Of a stretch of 31,404 nucleotides of DNA, positions 24,303-31,337 are shown piece by piece; positions within the stretch are counted from its first letter, which is position 1; every line of letters starts with the position of its first letter. A program made the position numbers and the translations under genes. The notes below the pieces were generated by a model, which saw only the letters and a list, made by a program, of their open reading frames with translations, was not told the DNA's origin and ran no database searches. Source of the stretch: UMGS1002 sp964463325 (lineage in GTDB: Bacteria; Bacillota; Clostridia; Oscillospirales; CAG-272); assembly GCA_964463325.1 (NCBI GenBank), contig CAYXBY010000013.1, forward strand, positions 1-31,404, given 5' to 3'.

Positions 24303-25685
24303 ATGGAAAATACAGAAAAGCAGATAGGCGGTCTCCCGGAGGAGGAGCTTCATCACGACGAGGAAGAGCTGTACGACGACGAGATCGGAGAGGAAGATGA
24401 GGAGGACGAGGACAAGGAGCCTGAATCTGATGACGATTTTAAGGATTCCGATGGCGACGATCCGTCAATGATATATGATGATATGTCTGATGACGACATG
24501 TTTGACGACGGTTCATTGATGTTTGATGACATTGATGATGATAATGACACGGCTGACGTTGGCGATAACAACGAGCACGGTCGCAGTGGCAAAAAATATG
24601 ACATCAATGAGCTCATTGAAAAGGGCAAAAAGGGCAACCTTACGGCAGAGGATATCGACAAGGTCATAGACGAGATGGACTATGATATGGAGCATATCGA
24701 AAAGCTGTACGAGATGCTCGAGGAAAACGGCGTGACGCTGCCTGAGGATATGACCAAGCGGGAATATACTGACATTCAGCGCGAGGTCGAGTCGTTTGGT
24801 GGCGGCGAAAATATGGAGAGAATGCTGGAGCAGGAGGGTCTCGCTATAGATGACCCTGTTCGCATGTATCTCAAGGAAATAGGTCGTGTCCCGCTGCTTG
24901 ATCCCGAGAGGGAGAAGCACCTTGCCGAGATAATGGCAACGAGTGAGGATGAGGCAGAGCGCGAAAAGGCCAAGAACGAGCTGGTTGAGGCCAACCTGCG
25001 TCTGGTCGTCAGCATAGCAAAGCGCTATGTCGGCAAGGGAATGTTCTTCCTCGACCTTATTCAGGAGGGTAATCTTGGTCTGATGAAGGCAGTGGACAAG
25101 TTTGACTACAAAAAGGGCTACAAATTCTCAACATATGCAACCTGGTGGATCCGTCAGGCCATAACACGTGCTATCGCGGATCAGGCAAGAACCATCCGCA
25201 TTCCCGTGCACATGGTCGAAACTATACACAAGGTTTCGCGTTATTCGCGTCAGATGCTGCAGGAGCTGGGGCGTGAGGCGACGGCCGACGAGATAGGCGA
25301 GAAGATGGGCATGAGCGCCGAAAAGGTCCGAGAGATCATGAAGATAGCGCAGGATCCCGTCTCGCTCGAGACGCCTATCGGCGAGGAGGAGGACAGCCAC
25401 CTCGGCGATTTTATCCCCGATGACGATACTCCCGCTCCCTCGGATGCTGCATCGGCCTCTATTCTCCGCGAGGTCATCGAGCGCGAGCTGCACACGCTGA
25501 CGCCGCGTGAGGAGCATGTCATAAAGCTGCGTTTTGGACTTTACGACGGCCGCACTCGCACGCTTGAGGAGGTTGGCAAGGAGTTTGACATAACGCGCGA
25601 GCGCATACGCCAGATCGAGGCAAAAGCGCTCAGAAAATTGCGCCATCCCAGCCGTGCACGGCATTTGCGCGGATTTTTGGACTGA
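24303..25685 (+). CDS. rpoD: Primary sigma factor RpoD (sigma-A)
   Basis: Housekeeping sigma factor directing RNA polymerase to -35/-10 promoters, which fits the sigma-A-type promoters seen in this window. 460 aa, longer than the about 370 aa of Bacillus SigA. The extra length is an N-terminal stretch (residues 13-88) in which roughly half the residues are Asp or Glu. A normal sigma-A body follows: region 1.2 (DDPVRMYLKEIGRVPLL), region 2 (NLRLVVSIAKRYVGKGMFFL, YKFSTYATWWIRQAITRAIA), region 3 and region 4.2 (RTLEEVGKEFDITRERIRQI). The ATG at 24303 has GAGAGG upstream. It is the last gene of dgt-dnaG-rpoD; no clear terminator follows. Confidence 0.98.
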   Translation: MENTEKQIGGLPEEELHHDEEELYDDEIGEEDEEDEDKEPESDDDFKDSDGDDPSMIYDDMSDDDMFDDGSLMFDDIDDDNDTADVGDNNEHGRSGKKYDINELIEKGKKGNLTAEDIDKVIDEMDYDMEHIEKLYEMLEENGVTLPEDMTKREYTDIQREVESFGGGENMERMLEQEGLAIDDPVRMYLKEIGRVPLLDPEREKHLAEIMATSEDEAEREKAKNELVEANLRLVVSIAKRYVGKGMFFLDLIQEGNLGLMKAVDKFDYKKGYKFSTYATWWIRQAITRAIADQARTIRIPVHMVETIHKVSRYSRQMLQELGREATADEIGEKMGMSAEKVREIMKIAQDPVSLETPIGEEEDSHLGDFIPDDDTPAPSDAASASILREVIERELHTLTPREEHVIKLRFGLYDGRTRTLEEVGKEFDITRERIRQIEAKALRKLRHPSRARHLRGFLD

Positions 25686-25732
25686 AATTCCGTTAATTTG
25701 CATATCTGCGGCAAATAAAATCTGAAAAGCTC

Positions 25733-25761
25733 TTGACAATTTGATGCTTAAAGTGTAAAAT
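25733..25761 (+). promoter_or_regulatory. Strong sigma-A promoter of the solute-binding lipoprotein gene
   Basis: Perfect TTGACA (25733-25738), 17-base spacer, TAAAAT (25756-25761, one mismatch). The expected start near 25768 gives a 47-base leader that holds a hairpin (25775-25794) and the ribosome-binding site AAGGAGGA (25800-25807). Confidence 0.87.
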
Positions 25762-25774
25762 AGTATAGTATCTA

Positions 25775-25794
25775 TATCCGTATTCAGACGGATA
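25775..25794 (+). other. 5' leader hairpin before the solute-binding lipoprotein gene
   Basis: TATCCGT, six bases, ACGGATA: perfect 7-base-pair stem at the very start of the predicted mRNA, ending five bases before the ribosome-binding site. Such 5' stems often protect mRNA from decay; a protein-binding site is also possible. Confidence 0.55.
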
Positions 25795-25814
25795 AAATCA
25801 AGGAGGATCTCTGT

Positions 25815-27593
25815 ATGAAGAAAAGGCTGCTCAGCCTGGTGCTGTGTATTCTTATGGTTGCGTGCGTGTTTACCGGCTGCTCCAGCGGTGAGGATGACAC
25901 CGACAGTGATATCATCGAGGAAAACTCGCGTAGCACCAGAACGCTTAATATGTATCTTATGGCCGGGGACAATATGGACCCCGAGGCTACTGCCGCCGTT
26001 GAGGCTGCTATAAATAAGATCACCAAGTCTAAGTTTAAGACCAAGATCAGTATAAAGTTTATCCCCGAGGACGAGTACTACTCAAAGCTTGAGGGAACAT
26101 TTGCCGCAAAGGCAGAGGATGAGGCGCTGGCCGAGGCCGCTGCAAAGGCACTTAAAAAGTATATTAAGGATAACAAGGAAGCGCTCGGTCAGGAGGGGGC
26201 TAAGCAGAAGTTCTATGAGGAGTACCCCGAGTACCTCAAGTATGCTGAGACCACGACCGACCCCACCGAGGAGACAACGCCTGAGGAGACCGTGTTCAAC
26301 GCCGATACAGGTCTGCTTGAGCTTAAGTATCCCGAGGCTGATGAGAACGTTGTCGACATTTTCTATCTCTCCGGCTATGACAGATATATCGACTATATCG
26401 ATAAGGAATGGGTCGCAAGAATAGACGATGAGCTGACCAGCGGCTCCAAAAAGCTGAAAGATTACATCAGCGGAGTGTTCATGGATGCTATGAAGATCGA
26501 CGGCGCTACATACGCTGTGCCGAACAATCGAACCATAGGCGCCTACACCTATATGCTGATCAACAAGGAGCTGCTTGCCAAGTATTACTATGACATCAAC
26601 TCTATTACGACACTCTATGACTGCTCTGAGTTCCTCTCTGACATCGCTCGCTTCGAGCCGAATGTAGTTCCGATCCACGGCGAGCCCGATCTTTACAATG
26701 TCCTTTACTGGGATATCGATCCCGATACACTCGAGATCAATACCAATAATTTCAATATTATAGGTACGACTTATTCTGCAACCGCCAGCCTTGGTATGCA
26801 GATACAGTTCACCAGCCTGTTTGCCTCCAGAAAGGCATACAGAGACCAGCTGCTCTCCAACATGAAGTATCAAGAGCTGGGCTACTTCAAGAGCCAGGTT
26901 GCCGACGATGCTGAATGTGCTATCAAGATCGTCACCGGCGGAGCTGAGCTTGCGAAGCTCTATGCTGAGGACTACCATATGGTCGTTCTCGAGACTCCGA
27001 GAGCTAATTCCGACATACTTTACGGATCTATGCTGGCCGTTGGCGGTTACAGCACCGACGTTAGCCGTGCAATGGAGGTCATTACCTACATCAACACCAA
27101 CTCCGAGCTGCGCAACCTGCTGCAGTACGGTATTGAGAACGTTAACTACACGCTGACAGAGGATGGCCAGGTGGAGTATACTGCTGATAACGGCTACTGG
27201 ATGGACATCGATAAAACAGGCAATGCCTTTATCGCCTATACCACTGTTGGCAGTGACCCCGAGATTTGGAAGTACGGAATGCAGCAGAACAACGATGCAA
27301 CGACCGACCTCATCCTCGGCTTCTCGCTGAAGGATTCTAAGGTCAATGTTGCGGCGGTCAAAAAGATGCGTGAGCTCTCGGCCAGCGTCAAGGCCAGACT
27401 TGACGCCTGCAAGACATACGATGAGCTGAATGCCTTGATCGAATCGCTTCAGGTCGAGCTGAGAAGCCAAAGCAATGCCGACATCAAGAACTATGTGTCG
27501 GTCACAGCTGATGCGAATGCGGACGGCGAAGATATGCCTTACGTTCTGTTCTACGGATGGATGGAAGAGAACGGCTTCATAACCAACGACTAA
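25815..27593 (+). CDS. Extracellular solute-binding lipoprotein (ABC-transporter type), orphan
   Basis: Secreted, lipid-anchored protein resembling the family 1 solute-binding proteins that deliver sugars or oligosaccharides to ABC importers; the ligand is unknown. 592 aa. The signal peptide MKKRLLSLVLCILMVACVFTGC gives lipid-modified Cys22. The binding fold starts at RTLNMYLMAGDNMDPEATAA and continues with VDIFYLSGYDRYIDYI, YAVPNNRTIGAYTYMLINKELLAKY and GSMLAVGGYSTDVSRAMEVITYINT, all typical. About residues 95-165 look like an insertion: an Ala/Glu/Lys helix plus a Thr/Glu/Pro linker. Strong promoter, leader hairpin and terminator make it a single-gene unit. No permease or ATPase gene is adjacent, so its transporter partner must be elsewhere. 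Confidence 0.85.
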   Translation: MKKRLLSLVLCILMVACVFTGCSSGEDDTDSDIIEENSRSTRTLNMYLMAGDNMDPEATAAVEAAINKITKSKFKTKISIKFIPEDEYYSKLEGTFAAKAEDEALAEAAAKALKKYIKDNKEALGQEGAKQKFYEEYPEYLKYAETTTDPTEETTPEETVFNADTGLLELKYPEADENVVDIFYLSGYDRYIDYIDKEWVARIDDELTSGSKKLKDYISGVFMDAMKIDGATYAVPNNRTIGAYTYMLINKELLAKYYYDINSITTLYDCSEFLSDIARFEPNVVPIHGEPDLYNVLYWDIDPDTLEINTNNFNIIGTTYSATASLGMQIQFTSLFASRKAYRDQLLSNMKYQELGYFKSQVADDAECAIKIVTGGAELAKLYAEDYHMVVLETPRANSDILYGSMLAVGGYSTDVSRAMEVITYINTNSELRNLLQYGIENVNYTLTEDGQVEYTADNGYWMDIDKTGNAFIAYTTVGSDPEIWKYGMQQNNDATTDLILGFSLKDSKVNVAAVKKMRELSASVKARLDACKTYDELNALIESLQVELRSQSNADIKNYVSVTADANADGEDMPYVLFYGWMEENGFITND

Positions 27594-27605
27594 AGATTAT
27601 ACTGT

Positions 27606-27640
27606 CGGAGCCGGATGTAACACCCGGCTCCGCTTTTTTT
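27606..27640 (+). terminator. Rho-independent terminator after the solute-binding lipoprotein gene
   Basis: CGGAGCCGG (27606-27614) pairs with CCGGCTCCG (27624-27632), a 9-base-pair GC-rich stem with a 9-base loop, followed by C and seven T (27634-27640). This is a textbook terminator. It ends only seven bases before the next start codon (27648). Confidence 0.93.
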
Positions 27641-27647
27641 GTAAAAA

Positions 27648-28286
27648 ATGAGATATACACATATACTTTGGGATTTTAATGGTACGCTGTTCGATGATGC
27701 GGCAGCGTCCTACCGGGCTACCAACATACTTTTACAGCGTGAGGGACTGCCGACCCTGCTCAATGTGGACGCCATGCGCAGCCACTTCGGATTTCCGGTC
27801 AAGGACTATTATGTTAGCCTCGGCTTTGACTTTGACAAAATACCATATGAGCAGCTGGCTGTCGAATGGACGGCACTTTATGAGGCCGAATGCCTCAACT
27901 GCGGCGCCTGCGAGCATGCACACGAGGTAGTGAGTGCGCTGAACGCCGCCGGTGTGCATCAGGCAATAATGTCAGCCTGTGAGAGTCGCATGCTTGACGA
28001 AAAGCTGCGGCTGTTGGGCTTTGATGGCTGCTTTGAGCATGTGCACGGCACCGATAACGTCAATGCGCACGGCAAGCTCGATCTTGCACGCGCTTGGCGC
28101 GACGCCAATCCCGGCGCCGTGGCGCTAATGATAGGCGATACCCCACATGACAGCGAGGTTGCCGAGGCTATGGCAGCGGATTGCTTGCTGTATTCCGGCG
28201 GATATGTCAGCCATGAGCGGCTGGCGGCGCTGGGCAGACCTGTCGTTGACAGCCTGGCTGATGTGCTGAGCTTTGTTGAACTGTGA
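27648..28286 (+). CDS. HAD-superfamily hydrolase, phosphatase-like
   Basis: Cytosolic haloacid dehalogenase-type protein resembling phosphoglycolate phosphatases; substrate unknown. 212 aa. Motif I is D9-F-N11-G-T (WDFNGTLFDD), with Asn where the acid/base Asp of DxDGT normally stands. Cap-region helices follow, then motif II in QAIMSACE, motif III probably Lys of HGKLDLARAW, and motif IV GDTPHDSEVA (Asp164, Asp168). The ATG at 27648 gives the normal family N-terminus but has no ribosome-binding site and lies seven bases after a terminator. It may be leaderless or rely on readthrough. The EEP lipoprotein gene follows after 25 bases, so the two are probably co-transcribed. Confidence 0.85.
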   Translation: MRYTHILWDFNGTLFDDAAASYRATNILLQREGLPTLLNVDAMRSHFGFPVKDYYVSLGFDFDKIPYEQLAVEWTALYEAECLNCGACEHAHEVVSALNAAGVHQAIMSACESRMLDEKLRLLGFDGCFEHVHGTDNVNAHGKLDLARAWRDANPGAVALMIGDTPHDSEVAEAMAADCLLYSGGYVSHERLAALGRPVVDSLADVLSFVEL

Positions 28287-28311
28287 ATCTTTTTCGAAAG
28301 GAATGACGAAT

Positions 28312-30033
28312 ATGCTTAAAAGATATTTTGCAATACTTCTCGTTCTTGTGCTCGCACTTGGCGCACTTAGTGCATGCAGCAGTGACGGGACACATGACGA
28401 CGGTACGTCGTCCTCGGATGCTTCCTCGGATACCACGCCTGCCGATTCTGATGCTCAGACTCCGACGGCTGATATATTGCTGTCCGGACTGTCTCAGTAT
28501 GCCGTTGTGAGACCTGAGGAGGCAGAGCAGGAGGAGATCGACGCCGCGGTTGAGATCTATAATGCGCTCAAGGAGCTGGGCGTCTCGGGGATGAAAACCG
28601 ATTTTCTTAAGCCTGGCGCTACCGATGGTAAATATATCGAGAGCGATTATGAGATACTTGTTGGTCAAACTAACCGCGCGGCAACTGTACAGCTGCTTGA
28701 CAGTATGCGCTGCGACGATTATGCTTATGCAGTCGTAGGAACAAAAATTGTCATTGTCGGCGGCTCCGCCAAAGCAACTGCAACTGCGGCTGCGGCATTT
28801 GTAAAGGATGTAGTCAAGGCCTCACATGAGGACGGTGTGCTGATGTCGGATGACGATACAGTCAGCTTTACCAAGACCACTTATCCCGTTGATTCGCTTG
28901 CACTGGCCGGTACCGGTATCGCGGACTTTAAGATCGTATACAAGGCCAGCTCGAAGCTCGGCGAAAGAGAGATGGCGGCCTCGCTCAGCAAAGCGATACT
29001 GACCTCGACCGGATATCGTATGCAGGTCGCGTCCGACCGTGAAGCCTATGTGGAAGGGCGCGAGATATTGATCGGCGAGACCTCACGCAAGGTCGACGCC
29101 TATGCCAAAAAGCTGGATGCCAATGGCTATTATCTGGGCGTCGAGGGTGATTTCATTGTTGTCAATGGTGGAGGCTCGCTTGGACTTGCGACCGCGGTCA
29201 ATGAACTGAAGAAGATGATAACCTCGGCGGCAGCGCAGGGAGGGAGTCCTGCTATTGAGCTTACTGAAACGCTGGGGACTGTGCCTGAGACTGACAGGCT
29301 GACATCCATGAGCTTCAACCTCAAGGTGGGCTCACGTTCGGACGAGCGTGACGCGCGTGTTGTCGAAATGATATTGAAGTATATGCCGGATACCATTGGA
29401 GTCCAGGAGGCCTCGCCAAGCTGGATGAATACGCTCAAAAAGAGCATTTCGGCGTATTACAACTATGTCGGTGAGGGGCGTGACGGTGGCGACAATGGCG
29501 AGTATAATGCAGTCTTCTATCTCAAGGACAAATTTGAGCTTGTCGAGAGTGGGACAAAATGGTTGTCCGCTTCACCGAAAATCCCATCGCGATTCCCATC
29601 CTCCTCGCTAAACCGCATATATACATATGCACAGCTGAGAAGAATATCGGATGGTGCGGAATTTGTTCATGTCAATACTCACCTTGAGCATACGAGCGAG
29701 GCGGCGCGCGAGAAGCAGACCGAGGTGCTGATGAAATTCATCGAAACCAAAATATCTCTGCCGATCCTGATTTCGGGTGACTTTAACTGCACTGCCGGAT
29801 CCGCACCGTATAAAATGATCATTGCGGGCGGATTGACTGTCTCCAGCGCGGTTGCGGCTCAGTCCGACAACGCTGCGACCTTCCATGGCAGCTCAAGTAA
29901 GGTGATAGATTTCATTTTCATCAATACTGATCATATAAATGTGGACACATATCATGTTTGCAACGAAATGATAAACGGCGATTATGCGTCGGATCACCAT
30001 CCGATAATCATCGAATATTATATATTGAAGTAA
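28312..30033 (+). CDS. Lipoprotein with duplicated N-terminal module and C-terminal EEP (endonuclease/exonuclease/phosphatase) domain
   Basis: Predicted cell-surface phosphoesterase. 573 aa from ATG 28312, with AAAGGA 9 bases upstream; ATG 28303 is too close to that site. The signal peptide ends in the lipobox LSAC (Cys22), followed by a Ser/Thr/Asp-rich linker (23-54). Two related modules follow: about 77-168 (YEILVGQTNR ... VVGTKIVIVGG) and about 217-303 (REILIGETSR ... VEGDFIVVNGG). The EEP domain (330-573) has all expected catalytic residues: N336, E366 (GVQEAS), N455-T-H457, D490-F-N492, D533 and S560-D-H-H563. Substrate (nucleic acid, sugar phosphate or phospholipid) is unknown. The gene appears to be co-transcribed with the HAD gene. 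Confidence 0.85.
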   Translation: MLKRYFAILLVLVLALGALSACSSDGTHDDGTSSSDASSDTTPADSDAQTPTADILLSGLSQYAVVRPEEAEQEEIDAAVEIYNALKELGVSGMKTDFLKPGATDGKYIESDYEILVGQTNRAATVQLLDSMRCDDYAYAVVGTKIVIVGGSAKATATAAAAFVKDVVKASHEDGVLMSDDDTVSFTKTTYPVDSLALAGTGIADFKIVYKASSKLGEREMAASLSKAILTSTGYRMQVASDREAYVEGREILIGETSRKVDAYAKKLDANGYYLGVEGDFIVVNGGGSLGLATAVNELKKMITSAAAQGGSPAIELTETLGTVPETDRLTSMSFNLKVGSRSDERDARVVEMILKYMPDTIGVQEASPSWMNTLKKSISAYYNYVGEGRDGGDNGEYNAVFYLKDKFELVESGTKWLSASPKIPSRFPSSSLNRIYTYAQLRRISDGAEFVHVNTHLEHTSEAAREKQTEVLMKFIETKISLPILISGDFNCTAGSAPYKMIIAGGLTVSSAVAAQSDNAATFHGSSSKVIDFIFINTDHINVDTYHVCNEMINGDYASDHHPIIIEYYILK

Positions 30034-30047
30034 TTGGACACCTGCGC

Positions 30048-30383
30048 TTAGCGTATTTCGGATATGGCGTTGAGCAGCAGCGCGCGTGCGCATTCATAAT
30101 CCGATGCTGCGCCGGATTCAGCGTAGGATTTGAGCGCAGACAGTAGGTCTGATATGCGATTTAGCTTGATATAGCTGACTGACAGCGCGATAGTGGCATG
30201 ATGTGATTGCCAGTATTCGTCGAGCCGAGCTACCATGTTACGGCATTCAGAACAGTCAGCTTGCGGTAGAGCCTGTGTCATATCAGCAAGCGTGTCACAG
30301 GTGCGGTTGATATACAGACAGTTAAATATCACGCCGCCGAGCATAATGGCGAATATAATGCAAATGGCGATAAATGACTTCAT
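30048..30383 (-). CDS. DUF4363-type small membrane-anchored protein
   Basis: 111 aa. One N-terminal membrane segment (about residues 4-22: FIAICIIFAIMLGGVIFNC) is followed by a mostly helical extracytoplasmic part with RLDEYWQSHHATIALSVSYIKLNRISDLLSALKSYA. It resembles DUF4363 proteins, whose function is unknown and which are typically encoded next to DUF421 genes, as here. The ATG at 30383 overlaps the DUF421 stop by four bases (ATGA), so translation is coupled. The stop is only 14 bases from the end of the converging EEP gene. CSEC (residues 44-47) could be a disulfide. Confidence 0.75.
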   Translation of the reverse strand: MKSFIAICIIFAIMLGGVIFNCLYINRTCDTLADMTQALPQADCSECRNMVARLDEYWQSHHATIALSVSYIKLNRISDLLSALKSYAESGAASDYECARALLLNAISEIR

Positions 30384-31054
30384 GCTTTCTCCTTTGGGAT
30401 GAGGCAGATATTGTCGTTGTCGTCGATCAGCAGTAGAAAGATCTGGTCGGTGGAGCAGTGATGCTCCGCCGACCTTTGCTTTAGCCAGGCCATGTCCTTT
30501 TTGTGCTTTTTCATGTTGTAATCGTTGACATAGCCGTTTGAAACCAAAATGTGTATTATGCCGTTGTCTGAGATGCTAAGGCCGAGATCAGATGGCGTCG
30601 CGGGCTTTGCTGCGGCCTTGGGAATGACTGAGATCTTGCCGTTTTGCTCGAGCACGGCGTAATTGACCTCGTTAAGGCTGGCGATTCCTTGCTGACGTAG
30701 CTCGCCCACCAGCTCCTCAACGGAAATTCTCGCTCGCAAAAGCTCATGCTGGTCGATTACACCATTTGAGATGAGTGTGCTGGGACGCGCCGATATAAGT
30801 GATTTCAGCTTGGGAAACTTGATCAGGACGATGGACATGGCGATCTCAATGGTCGTGATGGTTATGATGGGAATGAGTGCAAAGCTGATGGGAATCTCTT
30901 GATTTTCGATTGGCATCGAGGCGATCTCGGAGAGTATGAGCGTTCCGACCAGCTCGGATACCTCCAGCTCACCGATCTGACGCTTGCCCATAAGTCGCAT
31001 GGCGAGTACAAGCAGAACATATATGATAATTGTACGCAAAAGGATGGTTGTCAC
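30380..31054 (-). CDS. DUF421 membrane protein (YetF family)
   Basis: 224 aa. Three N-terminal membrane helices (about 4-21, 33-50, 57-77) are followed by a soluble DUF421 domain. Family segments are AMRLMGKRQIGELEVSELVGTLILSEIAS, RPSTLISNGVIDQHELLRARISVEELVGELRQQGIASLNEVNYAVLEQNGKISVIPK. The biochemical role of YetF proteins is not established; in spore formers several are sporulation-expressed or affect spore envelope or germination. The start is GTG at 31054, 6 bases after AAGGAG (31067-31062). No ATG gives the full first helix. It forms a coupled pair with the downstream DUF4363 gene. Confidence 0.9.
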   Translation of the reverse strand: MTTILLRTIIIYVLLVLAMRLMGKRQIGELEVSELVGTLILSEIASMPIENQEIPISFALIPIITITTIEIAMSIVLIKFPKLKSLISARPSTLISNGVIDQHELLRARISVEELVGELRQQGIASLNEVNYAVLEQNGKISVIPKAAAKPATPSDLGLSISDNGIIHILVSNGYVNDYNMKKHKKDMAWLKQRSAEHHCSTDQIFLLLIDDNDNICLIPKEKA

Positions 31055-31187
31055 GTGAGAACTCCTTGGAAAATGAATTCACAATTATTTTTCGCATATT
31101 GAAAGGGAATAAACATAAGTAAAAAATGCTATATTGGGCTTAAAAATGCGAGAATCTTTTGAATTGTGATATGATTCGATGAATAGC

Positions 31188-31216
31188 TTGACAAATTGAT
31201 TCAATAGTAGTAAAAT
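31188..31216 (+). promoter_or_regulatory. Tandem promoter P1 at the right edge
   Basis: Perfect TTGACA (31188-31193), 17-base spacer, TAAAAT (31211-31216). It lies 87 bases upstream of a second promoter pointing the same way, and no reading frame follows. Confidence 0.75.
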
Positions 31217-31302
31217 AACAGAGCATATAAGGACGTGCTTTTAGGCTAACTGAAATGTGATCCTTCATGCGAAAAATATTTTAAAAACTTTGCAAAAACC
31301 CC

Positions 31303-31331
31303 TTGACAAAGGTGTGGTAGTGTGATATAAT
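31303..31331 (+). promoter_or_regulatory. Tandem promoter P2 at the right edge, consensus boxes with AT-rich upstream tract
   Basis: Perfect TTGACA (31303-31308), 17-base spacer, perfect TATAAT (31326-31331). An A/T-rich tract lies just upstream (31270-31300), like an UP element. This is the strongest promoter in the window. The tandem P1/P2 layout is typical of rRNA operons in Bacillota. Confidence 0.85.
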
Positions 31332-31337
31332 AGTCAA

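Noticed and set aside
25696..25716. Stem ATTTGC/GCAAAT after rpoD as a terminator
   Set aside because: Short AT-rich stem without a T tract on the plus strand; cannot be supported as a terminator.
26082..27470. Long open frame antisense to the solute-binding lipoprotein gene
   Set aside because: Mirror frame created by biased codon use. The product has no family features, and the plus-strand gene has promoter, binding site and terminator.
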